Part shown: piece by piece, positions 48,011 to 54,265 of the stretch
Position numbering within the stretch: the stretch's first letter is position 1
Layout of the letters: each line of letters starts with the position of its first letter
IMG/VR virus record: IMGVR_UViG_3300032291_002754
Location: 1-57,962 of that record
Direction: 5' to 3' (one strand)
DNA: 57,962 nucleotides
DNA from: a virus
Notes under the pieces: generated by a model
Database searches by the model: none
Seen by the model: only the letters and a program-made list of their open reading frames with translations
What the model was told of the DNA's origin: nothing
Made by a program: the position numbers and the translations under genes

Positions 48011-48256
48011 ATGCCACGGGTTTCTGTATGCACCAACTTGGCCGATAAAGAGAGACTGGGCGCTCGTTTCTCTGGTGAGAACAACAATCTGGACTACTGC
48101 CGCAAGTGTTATGCGGCCCTGACAGAGTCGGTCATTGCGCTCCATCACGGCGTGTCGGTAGACGCTGTGGATATGGGAGCGGACCACCCGTACTACGCAG
48201 ACGATGACTACTCCTGCGAGAGGTGCGGCAAGAGGCTGGGCATATCTGACGAGTAG
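48011..48256 (+). CDS. Small zinc-ribbon-like protein, 81 aa
   Basis: MPRVSVCTNLADKERLGARF. C-x2-C at DYCRKCYAAL and C-x2-C at YSCERCGKRL form a probable zinc site; an HHGVSVDAVDMGADH segment lies between. Function unknown. Follows GGGGTAAGTG. Confidence 0.65.
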   Translation: MPRVSVCTNLADKERLGARFSGENNNLDYCRKCYAALTESVIALHHGVSVDAVDMGADHPYYADDDYSCERCGKRLGISDE

Positions 48257-48288
48257 TCTTCTCGCGGTTTCGGAAAATTTCTTTTCAC

Positions 48289-48306
48289 CGCCCCGTTAGT
48301 TTTTTG
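48289..48306 (+). promoter_or_regulatory. CGCCCCGTTRG element, site 7
   Basis: AAAATTTC, 7 bases, CGCCCCGTTAGTTTTTTG. It is followed by a small GCGCGC-TT-GCGCGC-type palindrome and AACAGGAG, the ribosome site of the 125-aa gene. Confidence 0.7.
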
Positions 48307-48349
48307 GGTGCGCGCTTGCGCGCCGAGCCTTCCGCAACAGGAGATAGCC

Positions 48350-48727
48350 GTGTCTTTGAATTGGGATGTCACCGCATGCGAGCCGCCGGCCAACTTCGAC
48401 AACCCGGGCGATACCAACCGCTTGGACAGCCTCATCTGGGGTGCGTTGTACGTTGACATTGGCACAATCACTAACGCAAACATTGAGGAGTGGGTGTGGA
48501 GGGTGGAGTTCCTGCGCCGCTCTCTTGGCGATGGAAAATCTCCGTTCACCCTGCGGTATGCAGATGGCCGTGAACAGAAGTTGCACCGAGCCGATCTTCG
48601 TCGGTGGGTTGGACTACGCACCAACGTGACAACGACCTCACGCAAGAAGTTCATCAAGAAGGTCATGGATCAAATGGTGCAGCAGGTGAATGCGATTGTC
48701 GCTGCAAAGATGAAGGAGGAGGAGTGA
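48350..48727 (+). CDS. Hypothetical protein, 125 aa
   Basis: GTG start at 48350, 8 nt after AGGAG. Contains DSLIWGALYVDIGTITNANI and EEWVWRVEFLRRSLGDGKSP, then RWVGLRTNVTTTSRKKFIKK, ending in a basic/acidic helical tail. Looks like a small alpha/beta phage early protein; unrecognised. Confidence 0.7.
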   Translation: MSLNWDVTACEPPANFDNPGDTNRLDSLIWGALYVDIGTITNANIEEWVWRVEFLRRSLGDGKSPFTLRYADGREQKLHRADLRRWVGLRTNVTTTSRKKFIKKVMDQMVQQVNAIVAAKMKEEE

Positions 48728-48963
48728 TGAATAAGCAGAGGGTCAAGAACCTTCGGGCATGGGCGCTGTCCAAGTGCCGCGAGTGGAATTGGAATGTCAA
48801 TCTCGCAGAGATAGCGGCACAGTTGATTGACGAGGACATCGGCACTGACTCCGAAGAGTTTGCTGCGCTTGGCAGTGCGTTTGAGGAGTTCTTTGGACCC
48901 TCTGACCAAAATGCCAAGCACAACTGGGAGATCGTCGGTCACATCATTGAACAGTTTTCCTAA
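48727..48963 (+). CDS. Small helical protein, 78 aa
   Basis: The ATG overlaps the preceding stop (TGATG); AGGAGG is nearby. MNKQRVKNLRAWALSKCREW, then DSEEFAALGSAFEEFFG. Helical, acidic C-terminal half; unrecognised. Confidence 0.65.
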   Translation: MNKQRVKNLRAWALSKCREWNWNVNLAEIAAQLIDEDIGTDSEEFAALGSAFEEFFGPSDQNAKHNWEIVGHIIEQFS

Positions 48964-48977
48964 CAGGAGGTGATGCG

Positions 48978-49238
48978 ATGCCGTGGGCAAGGTTGAGATA
49001 CATCGCGGTTGAGATTGACGATCATCCCAAATACCCGTTCGTCGTTACCGCATGGCGGAACGTCGGAGACATCTACTGCGGCGACAGGTTCTCCCGAAGT
49101 GTGGGGGATATTCTGATCGAAGCGTGGCGGGAAGACGGCATTGAGGTCAGCGTGACAGCGGCTTCCTCTGAAGAGGGAGGTTATGAGACGTATGCAGAAA
49201 CTACGCCTGTCAGTCCGCCCGATCTGGGCGCTGGGTAA
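48978..49238 (+). CDS. Small protein, 86 aa
   Basis: MPWARLRYIAVEIDDHPKYP, then FVVTAWRNVGDIYCGDRFSR. AGGAGG lies 8 nt upstream. Mixed alpha/beta; the C-terminal quarter is Pro/Thr-rich and overlaps the start of a small basic ORF in another frame. Confidence 0.65.
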   Translation: MPWARLRYIAVEIDDHPKYPFVVTAWRNVGDIYCGDRFSRSVGDILIEAWREDGIEVSVTAASSEEGGYETYAETTPVSPPDLGAG

Positions 49239-49347
49239 AGGTCACCCGGCCAAGATCAGCGGGGCCGGCGCGCACTCCGACCGCAGGACACGCCGCCTGC
49301 GGACACGCGGAGATCAACGGCGGCGTTCTGTGGAGGATGGCCAGTGA
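49192..49347 (+). CDS. Small Arg-rich basic protein, 51 aa
   Basis: Starts MQKLRLSVRPIWALGKGHPA (GGGAGG 10 nt upstream; an earlier ATG is too close to it). The C-terminal half is RTRRLRTRGDQRRRSVEDGQ, strongly basic. The stop overlaps the next GTG by GTGA. May bind nucleic acid. Missed by length filters. Confidence 0.5.
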   Translation: MQKLRLSVRPIWALGKGHPAKISGAGAHSDRRTRRLRTRGDQRRRSVEDGQ

Positions 49348-49547
49348 GCGTCATTGACAAGATGACAGATGCGGATGTGCGACAGGCGCTTTCTCTCTTG
49401 TTCAATGCAAGAGAGTTGCTTCTGAAGTGCCTGCGGAGGGCATACCCAAATGCTACCCCGGGCTATCTGGAGTACGAAGTCGGTCGCGAAATCGGGCAGT
49501 ACCTTGACCGCGTTGGATACAACCCCTTCCAAGAACAGGAGGACTGA
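49344..49547 (+). CDS. Small helical protein, 67 aa
   Basis: GTG start, 6-8 nt after GTGGAGG. MSVIDKMTDADVRQALSLLF, then ELLLKCLRRAYPNATPGYLE and YEVGREIGQYLDRVGYN. Three helices; unrecognised. Confidence 0.65.
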   Translation: MSVIDKMTDADVRQALSLLFNARELLLKCLRRAYPNATPGYLEYEVGREIGQYLDRVGYNPFQEQED

Positions 49548-49742
49548 ATGCCCTTGCCTAAGTTCACATCGAAGGTTCGGCGTGGGATGTGGCTGATCGT
49601 AGCCAGATCCCCAACCGTGATGATGGCAGAGGAGTCGGACGTTGGGTTTGACAAGGAGGATCGCGAGGCCGTCCTGGCTGCGAGCCGGTACGCCGAGGCG
49701 CACTGGCACCCCGATCCCGTAGAGAAGCACTTGGTTGATTGA
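49548..49742 (+). CDS. Small protein, 64 aa
   Basis: MPLPKFTSKVRRGMWLIVAR, then DREAVLAASRYAEAHWHPD. Starts 1 base after the preceding stop; AGGAGG is 2-7 nt upstream. Unrecognised. Confidence 0.65.
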   Translation: MPLPKFTSKVRRGMWLIVARSPTVMMAEESDVGFDKEDREAVLAASRYAEAHWHPDPVEKHLVD

Positions 49743-49787
49743 CAGTAGCGCGAGAACGCGGCGGGTTGTAAAATTAATTTCAACAAA

Positions 49788-49801
49788 CGCCCCGTTAGTT
49801 T
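49788..49801 (+). promoter_or_regulatory. CGCCCCGTTRG element, site 8
   Basis: AATTAATTTC, 6 bases, CGCCCCGTTAGTTT, followed by GGATCGATG as at site 4 (GGATCGATCC). Upstream of the DUF932-like gene. Confidence 0.7.
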
Positions 49802-49837
49802 CATGGATCGATGAAGTTTTCCCTTGGAGGTATGAGC

Positions 49838-50566
49838 ATGACCGGCATGATTCTGCACTGTGGCGGCGAGATCGTTGACCGCAATCAGATCGAAGACGTT
49901 TCCACCCCCAGCGCCACCAAGACGTGGCAGCCTGTGCCTCACAAGACGGTGATCGAACTGGTGGAGAAGAGCCTTGAAGGCTCCGGCCTCCCGATCACCG
50001 ACAGTTCCTTTGCCCTTGCCAAGAACGGCAATCGGATGTTCGGAGTGATCACCCTTGCCGGCGGCACCGACTATGCCACCGTCATCGGCGTTCGCAACAG
50101 CCATGACAAGTCGTTCCCCGTGTCCTTCTGCCTTGGTTCGCGGGTGTTTGTCTGCGACAACCTCGCCTTCTCGGCCGAGGTCACTGTCAAGACCATGCAC
50201 ACCCGCCTTGTGTTCGACCGCCTTCCTGGCACCATCAACGATGGCATTGCCAAGCTGGTGGCCGCGCGTGGCCGGCAGTCTGCCCGTATCGAAGCCTACA
50301 AGAACACGGCGGTGAACGGCCTGCCTCACCTCCATGATCTTGTCATTCGTTCCTACCGTGCCGGTGCGATCCCGGCGCGTGCCATCCCCGATGTGATTGC
50401 TGAGTACGATGCCCCGCGGCATCTGGAGTTCTGCGACCAGAACCTCTGGTCGTACTTCAACTGCGTGACCGAGGTGCTGAAGGAGTACGGCGATCTGCCT
50501 CGCCGCACCCAGCGCCTGCACGGCGTGGCCGACAGCGCCTGCGGCGGTCTGCTGCTTGCGGTCTAG
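49838..50566 (+). CDS. DUF932-like protein
   Basis: 242 residues from MTGMILHCGGEIVDRNQIED, the ATG 7 nt after GGAGG; an ATG two codons earlier is too close to the ribosome site. VPHKTVIELVEKSLEGSG, ITDSSFALAKNGNRMFGVI, FCLGSRVFVCDNLAFSAEVT and TRLVFDRLPGTINDGIAKLV follow the pattern of DUF932/phage-plasmid-like proteins, which are common early genes of unknown role. C-terminal VTEVLKEYGDLPRRTQRLHG is helical. Terminated by a strong hairpin. With the gp88-like gene this is a pairing often seen in phages and plasmids. Confidence 0.78.
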   Translation: MTGMILHCGGEIVDRNQIEDVSTPSATKTWQPVPHKTVIELVEKSLEGSGLPITDSSFALAKNGNRMFGVITLAGGTDYATVIGVRNSHDKSFPVSFCLGSRVFVCDNLAFSAEVTVKTMHTRLVFDRLPGTINDGIAKLVAARGRQSARIEAYKNTAVNGLPHLHDLVIRSYRAGAIPARAIPDVIAEYDAPRHLEFCDQNLWSYFNCVTEVLKEYGDLPRRTQRLHGVADSACGGLLLAV

Positions 50567-50581
50567 GAACGATTGGAACTT

Positions 50582-50609
50582 GGGGGCGGCGTATCTGTGC
50601 GCCGCCCCC
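50582..50609 (+). terminator. Perfect 10-bp hairpin after DUF932-like gene
   Basis: GGGGGCGGCG (50582-50591) pairs with CGCCGCCCCC (50600-50609) around TATCTGTG. There is no T-run. It lies 16 bases past the stop. Confidence 0.6.
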
Positions 50610-50629
50610 TGCTACCCCCGGAGAATTGC

Positions 50630-51082
50630 ATGTCCTCTTTGCGTTACTCGCTGGCCTGCCTCGCTAACGAAGACCCGTTCGACCTACTGAAACGCACACT
50701 TGAGGCGTTGTTCCTTGAGTCGCTTCATGGCCATGAAAACAAAGATGCGATTGCATGCGTCGTGAACGCCATTCAGAAATACCGTGCAGGCTGTGATGAC
50801 GAGGACGATAATGGCGCAACGCTGAACGGCGGATCTTGGACTCACACGGGTGAGGGCGCCGAGATGTACTATCACCAAGCGTACATGAACGCGGCCAAGA
50901 GGAACGACATCTACGCATCCGAAGAGGATGGCGTCATGTGCGACTACCTTCCGATTGAATGCTTCTGGCATCGCAAGGAGTTGGCGGAACTTGCCCTTCT
51001 TGATCTGGGCCACGGCGTTTCTGTTCGACGGGAACTGACTAGGCTCGCCAAGGAGCATGCTGATTCGCAGGCCCGCAAGTAG
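50630..51082 (+). CDS. Hypothetical protein, 150 aa
   Basis: MSSLRYSLACLANEDPFDLL, then helical KRTLEALFLESLHGHENKDA, and TGEGAEMYYHQAYMNAAKRN. A mixed helical protein with Cys and His late (IECFWHRKELAELALL). CGGAGA lies 7 nt upstream. Unrecognised. Confidence 0.65.
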   Translation: MSSLRYSLACLANEDPFDLLKRTLEALFLESLHGHENKDAIACVVNAIQKYRAGCDDEDDNGATLNGGSWTHTGEGAEMYYHQAYMNAAKRNDIYASEEDGVMCDYLPIECFWHRKELAELALLDLGHGVSVRRELTRLAKEHADSQARK

Positions 51083-51114
51083 TTCGGACATATCCACGGC
51101 AAGGAGGATCGACA

Positions 51115-51432
51115 GTGAAGAATAACAGGCTTGACATGGCGGCTTTCATCGCTGCCTACCAGCGGGCATACGAACAGGGGCGCACGGTTGGCGATCTCGC
51201 AAAGGAACTCGGCGTGACAGGCAACTGCCTGCACCAGCGCCGCTTTGTACTGGAGCGGAAGAAGGGCATCGTCCTGCCGACGTTGAAGCGGACGGTGGTC
51301 CGGCGGAAGTCGCGAGTCAGGCCAGCCGGCAAGGCATGGTCGGATGTTGAGATCCGCAACCCCGGCGCTGCAATGCCTGTGCGGATGCATGCTCCCGAGA
51401 CGTTCGTCATGTTTGTTGGAGGTGCTGCATGA
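51115..51432 (+). CDS. Small HTH-like basic protein, 105 aa
   Basis: GTG start, AGGAGG 8 nt upstream. YEQGRTVGDLAKELGVTGNC then LHQRRFVLERKK forms a plausible helix-turn-helix, with a basic tail RRKSRVRPAGKAWSDV. Likely DNA-binding regulator; target unknown. Overlaps the next gene by ATGA. Confidence 0.6.
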   Translation: MKNNRLDMAAFIAAYQRAYEQGRTVGDLAKELGVTGNCLHQRRFVLERKKGIVLPTLKRTVVRRKSRVRPAGKAWSDVEIRNPGAAMPVRMHAPETFVMFVGGAA

Positions 51433-51650
51433 GCGAATCACGGGTCACCATAACCGTGGAGCGCGGTGAGATTGATGCGCTCATGGAATCGCTGCGTACG
51501 CTGCGAGATCAGATGCGCAGGAGGCTGCATGACGCCAAGCCGGACACACCGGAGGGCGACTATCTTCGTGATGGACTACTGACGAATCTGTGGGTGATGG
51601 ATATCATCACCACTGGCATGAATTCATCTGCGACAAAGAGGAAGACGTGA
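51429..51650 (+). CDS. Small helical protein, 73 aa
   Basis: MSESRVTITVERGEIDALME, then SLRTLRDQMRRRLHDAKPDT. Coiled-coil-like. Overlaps the 105-aa gene by ATGA and the next gene by GTGA. Unrecognised. Confidence 0.65.
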   Translation: MSESRVTITVERGEIDALMESLRTLRDQMRRRLHDAKPDTPEGDYLRDGLLTNLWVMDIITTGMNSSATKRKT

Positions 51651-51784
51651 CATCTCGGCTCTGGCGGGACATCGTTTCGATACTGCAAGCACTGGCAACG
51701 GCCGTGCTGATGCTACTGACGGTCGAACTCACGGGCATTGCTCGTCAGTTGTTGGCCATGGCTATCACAGGGGGATCCAAATGA
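51647..51784 (+). CDS. 45-residue membrane microprotein
   Basis: GTG start (GTGA overlap with the previous stop): a basic start MTSRLWRDI, then a membrane helix VSILQALATAVLMLLTVEL, then GIARQLLAMAITGGSK. The stop overlaps the next ATG (ATGA). Possibly a holin-like or host-membrane peptide. Confidence 0.6.
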   Translation: MTSRLWRDIVSILQALATAVLMLLTVELTGIARQLLAMAITGGSK

Positions 51785-52122
51785 AGTTTGACGGCGTCGA
51801 TGAGAATACATGCGACCACCAAGTCACCTTGATGTTTGCGGACGCGCTGCGAAAGCACATCAACCGCAACGTGCGCGGCTGGAAACGGCACTGCAACAAT
51901 GCGGACATTGATTTCACAGAGGCTCCGGTCCTGTCGGCCATTACAATGCTGTGGCTGGAGTCAGTCGCAGGCACGTTTGGCATGGCAGCGTTTGAGAGTG
52001 CCGTTCAATTGTCATCCGATCTTCGGCCCTCTGATCCTGACGTTGAGAGGACTATGCGTCAGGCGGCGAGCGACTTCCTTCGCCGTTCGGAATGGCTCGC
52101 CAAGAAAGCGGGTGCCAATTGA
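51781..52122 (+). CDS. Hypothetical protein, 113 aa
   Basis: MKFDGVDENTCDHQVTLMFA, then helical HINRNVRGWKRHCNNADIDF and TMRQAASDFLRRSEWLAKKA. Mostly helical, unrecognised. Coupled on both sides by ATGA and TTGA overlaps. Confidence 0.65.
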   Translation: MKFDGVDENTCDHQVTLMFADALRKHINRNVRGWKRHCNNADIDFTEAPVLSAITMLWLESVAGTFGMAAFESAVQLSSDLRPSDPDVERTMRQAASDFLRRSEWLAKKAGAN

Positions 52123-52463
52123 GACGCCAAGAATACATTTGCACTGGCGGGGCAGGCGATCCTCTCCGCTTGTTCGTTGTGCCTGTTGACGAGGACACGC
52201 TGAAGTTATGCGGCGATCCAGTGGAATGGACAGCGCATGTACCGCAGTCGGAGGTGGAGCTTGCCGTTGTCTGCTATCAAGAGGACCGCAACAAGGATCG
52301 CTATGGACCGCTATCGGACATCACGCCGCCGGATCAGTTCAAGGTTGTTGCTAGGTACTGGCATTCCGAGGAACTGCCTAACATCGACGGCAATCAAAAT
52401 ACCGCTGCCGTCATAGAGCGTCTGATCCGAGACGGCATTCTCCGGAACGGTGCCGATGACTGA
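52119..52463 (+). CDS. Hypothetical protein, 114 aa
   Basis: A TTG start at 52119 by overlap with the previous stop (TTGA); the longer frame lacks a better start. RRQEYICTGGAGDPLRLFVV, then SEVELAVVCYQEDRNKDRYG and TAAVIERLIRDGILRNGADD. Unrecognised alpha/beta protein. Confidence 0.6.
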   Translation: MRRQEYICTGGAGDPLRLFVVPVDEDTLKLCGDPVEWTAHVPQSEVELAVVCYQEDRNKDRYGPLSDITPPDQFKVVARYWHSEELPNIDGNQNTAAVIERLIRDGILRNGADD

Positions 52464-52521
52464 GGCCATCGTCGCAGTGGCGGCATGGTTAATCATTCTG
52501 TTCGTAGCGAGGAAGTCATGA
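52456..52521 (+). CDS. 21-residue membrane microprotein
   Basis: MTEAIVAVAAWLIILFVAR plus KS: a single hydrophobic helix with a basic end. The ATG lies inside the previous gene's last codons (GATGACTGA) and its own stop overlaps the recombinase start (ATGA). GGAAC is weak as a ribosome site, so coupling is likely. Confidence 0.55.
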   Translation: MTEAIVAVAAWLIILFVARKS

Positions 52522-53285
52522 GCAAGGTGTTCGGTTACGCCCGCGTTTCAACTGACGATCAAGCCAACAGCGCGGAGGCGCAGGAGCGGAAGATCCGCGA
52601 CTATGCGGCCAAGGAGGGCCTGGTGTTGGAACACATCTACGTTGACGAGGACGTGACCGGACGAATCCCACTACGCAATCGGCCGCAAGGCAAGTTGCTG
52701 TGGGAACGCATGGAGGCGGGCGACACGCTGTGCTTCTGCCGGATTGACCGTGTGTTCCGTAGTATGCGAGATGCATCGGACACCGCGTACAACTGGCGGA
52801 AGGACGGCATTGCCGTCATCATCCTTGATCTCAACATCAATCTGAGCGAGCCTGCCGGCCGGCTGTTCTTCCACCAGTTGGCTTCGTTCGCTGAGTTTGA
52901 GCGCGAACTGAACGGGCAGCGCGTACGCGAGGTGAAGAAGTTTCTTTCCGACAACGGTCGGCCTCACGGCAATCGCCCTTTCGGTTGGCGGCGCGACCGT
53001 CCCGGCAAGGGTGCGTCTTTTGTTCCTTGCCAGCAGGAGAGGGAACTCGCTGACCGCGTGAGTTCTTGGCATGATCACGGCCGGAGTTACCGCGAGATCG
53101 CCCTCGCTTTGTACTACCAGAAGGTTGCGAAGCCTGGCAAGAAGTGGTCGGAGCAGGGCAGGGGGATTCACTACTCTCACCGGGACGTTCACCGCTTGGT
53201 GCTGGCGCGTCAGCGTGGATACCCAATTTGCTCGCGAGAGTCCTTGCGAGTCTGCGAGACGCCATCGACGCAGAGCGCATGTTGA
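52518..53285 (+). CDS. Serine recombinase (resolvase family)
   Basis: 255 residues from MSKVFGYARVSTDDQANSAE; ATGA coupling and AGGAAG upstream fix the start. Catalytic Ser11 in YARVSTDDQ, DEDVTGRIPLRNRPQG, LCFCRIDRVFRSMRDA and FFHQLASFAEFERELNGQRV are the standard N-terminal domain and long helix. A HTH-type C-terminus follows (SWHDHGRSYREIALALYYQK). Size is of the small resolvase/invertase or phage IS607-like group, not the large integrases. Converges with the sigma-like gene, with which it shares its last 450 bases on the opposite strand. Confidence 0.85.
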   Translation: MSKVFGYARVSTDDQANSAEAQERKIRDYAAKEGLVLEHIYVDEDVTGRIPLRNRPQGKLLWERMEAGDTLCFCRIDRVFRSMRDASDTAYNWRKDGIAVIILDLNINLSEPAGRLFFHQLASFAEFERELNGQRVREVKKFLSDNGRPHGNRPFGWRRDRPGKGASFVPCQQERELADRVSSWHDHGRSYREIALALYYQKVAKPGKKWSEQGRGIHYSHRDVHRLVLARQRGYPICSRESLRVCETPSTQSAC

Positions 53286-53724
53286 GGTCGAACTGTTCTG
53301 ACAGATCGGAGATTCTGCCCTTGGCCACAAAGCGGAACTCGGCCATCTCACGGTCGCGTTCCGGCAGGCAGGCTATCGCCTCGCGCAGGTGGTCCCTCTC
53401 ATCCGGGGCGCACAGAGAATCCTCCGCGCTGTCCATGCTGACCCTGTCACCGGGCGTCCTGGTCAGGCGGCGGATCGCCTTCAGCATGGCGTTCAGTATG
53501 GAGCGGGCGAAGTATTTCTTGGGGTAGGGCAGGCGGGCAGGATCGTAGGTGCGTGCGCTCTTGCACAGTGCCAGATATCCCTCGCCCTCCAGTTCTGGGA
53601 TGAGTGCGCTGCGCTGCCACGCCGGCCGGTTGGCGACGAAGTAGCGGGCCACCATTGGGACCATTGACTGGTATTCAGTGACGAGCGACTGTTGCCGCTT
53701 GGAGAGCTTGGATTGCTTTTTCAT
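52837..53724 (-). CDS. Sigma-70-family-like protein, long antisense run-on
   Basis: Residues 1-167 look like a small sigma factor: RQQSLVTEYQSMVPMVARYF, IPELEGEGYLALCKSARTYD (region 2 core), YPKKYFARSILNAMLKAIRR (2.4-like basic helix), CLPERDREMAEFRFVAKGRI (region 4 start) and LSEQFDLNMRSASMASRRLA (HTH). From about residue 170 the composition is Gly/Ser/Arg/Pro-rich because the frame is antisense to the recombinase; no stop occurs until 52837. Probably the functional protein is the first 170 or so residues, or the tail is tolerated. A phage-encoded sigma would redirect host RNA polymerase, possibly to the CGCCCCGTTRG class of sites (inference). Confidence 0.62.
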   Translation of the reverse strand: MKKQSKLSKRQQSLVTEYQSMVPMVARYFVANRPAWQRSALIPELEGEGYLALCKSARTYDPARLPYPKKYFARSILNAMLKAIRRLTRTPGDRVSMDSAEDSLCAPDERDHLREAIACLPERDREMAEFRFVAKGRISDLSEQFDLNMRSASMASRRLARTLASKLGIHADAPAPSGERPGESSESPCPAPTTSCQASQPSGSTKRGRSRGNSGRDHAKNSRGQRVPSPAGKEQKTHPCRDGRAANRKGDCREADRCRKETSSPRVRAARSVRAQTQRTKPTGGRTAGRQARSD

Positions 53725-53875
53725 GCTGGTGAAGTCGCTCGCGGGTATCTGCGACCAGTTCTGGCAGACCTTCCATGGCGTGTGCGATGAGCGTCACCTT
53801 GGCGTGAATGCTCATGGCCCACGGCACAACCGCGACCAACACAGTAGCGGCAATCAGTATCTCGTCAGTTGTCAT
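53675..53875 (-). CDS. Small membrane-anchored protein, 66 aa
   Basis: MTTDEILIAATVLVAVVPWA is an N-terminal membrane helix, followed by a coiled segment (LPELVADTRERLHQHEKAIQ). Typical of small phage holin or membrane-associated proteins. Overlaps the sigma-like gene by 50 bases. Confidence 0.6.
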   Translation of the reverse strand: MTTDEILIAATVLVAVVPWAMSIHAKVTLIAHAMEGLPELVADTRERLHQHEKAIQALQAATVARH

Positions 53876-54098
53876 CGTTCACCCCGCTGGCTATCACCTC
53901 AAGCAACCCCTTGGCCGCATCCTCCGGAAGCGCACCGCGCTTCACGTCATACATGATGCGGCGCACAGCCCTCTGCCAATTGTTCTCTGGGAACACATAG
54001 ACCCACGCGTGTGTGCCATCGCTGGCAGTGGCGCGTATTACCTCTTGCACTTCCCGTTTGGACAGTCTGTTGGCATTGTGCATTGGCAGGCCGTCCAT
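53865..54098 (-). CDS. Small helical protein, 77 aa
   Basis: MDGLPMHNANRLSKREVQEV, then VYVFPENNWQRAVRRIMYDV and PEDAAKGLLEVIASGV. GGGAG lies about 10 nt upstream. The longer upstream frame is Arg/Cys-rich and overlaps another gene. Unrecognised. Confidence 0.6.
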   Translation of the reverse strand: MDGLPMHNANRLSKREVQEVIRATASDGTHAWVYVFPENNWQRAVRRIMYDVKRGALPEDAAKGLLEVIASGVNDDN

Positions 54099-54265
54099 GA
54101 TTGGTTGTCTCCCGTGCGAACTTGTCCAGTGCCGCGGCACTTCTGGCATTGCGGATCTGGCGGCTTCGGCTGCGGAGCAGGCGCTGGCTGTTCCACGGTT
54201 GCGTGGAGCGCGCTCTGCACGGCACAGATCGCCACGTAGTGCGGTGTGTATGCGTCCCAGATCAT
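54038..54265 (-). CDS. Zinc-finger-like small protein, 75 aa
   Basis: MIWDAYTPHYVAICAVQSAL, then a Pro linker (QPAPAPQPKPPDP) and C-x2-C-x-G-T-G-Q (CQKCRGTGQV), ...CQC...C...C, a DnaJ-type zinc-ribbon pattern. Overlaps the protease stop by ATGA. It may deliver or chaperone a partner; function inferred only from the motif. Confidence 0.6.
   Translation of the reverse strand: MIWDAYTPHYVAICAVQSALHATVEQPAPAPQPKPPDPQCQKCRGTGQVRTGDNQSWTACQCTMPTDCPNGKCKR

Noticed and set aside
42505-49801. Single-subunit phage RNA polymerase promoters
   Set aside because: No T7-type RNA polymerase gene is recognisable, so the repeated element cannot be assigned to that class; left as an unassigned promoter or operator.
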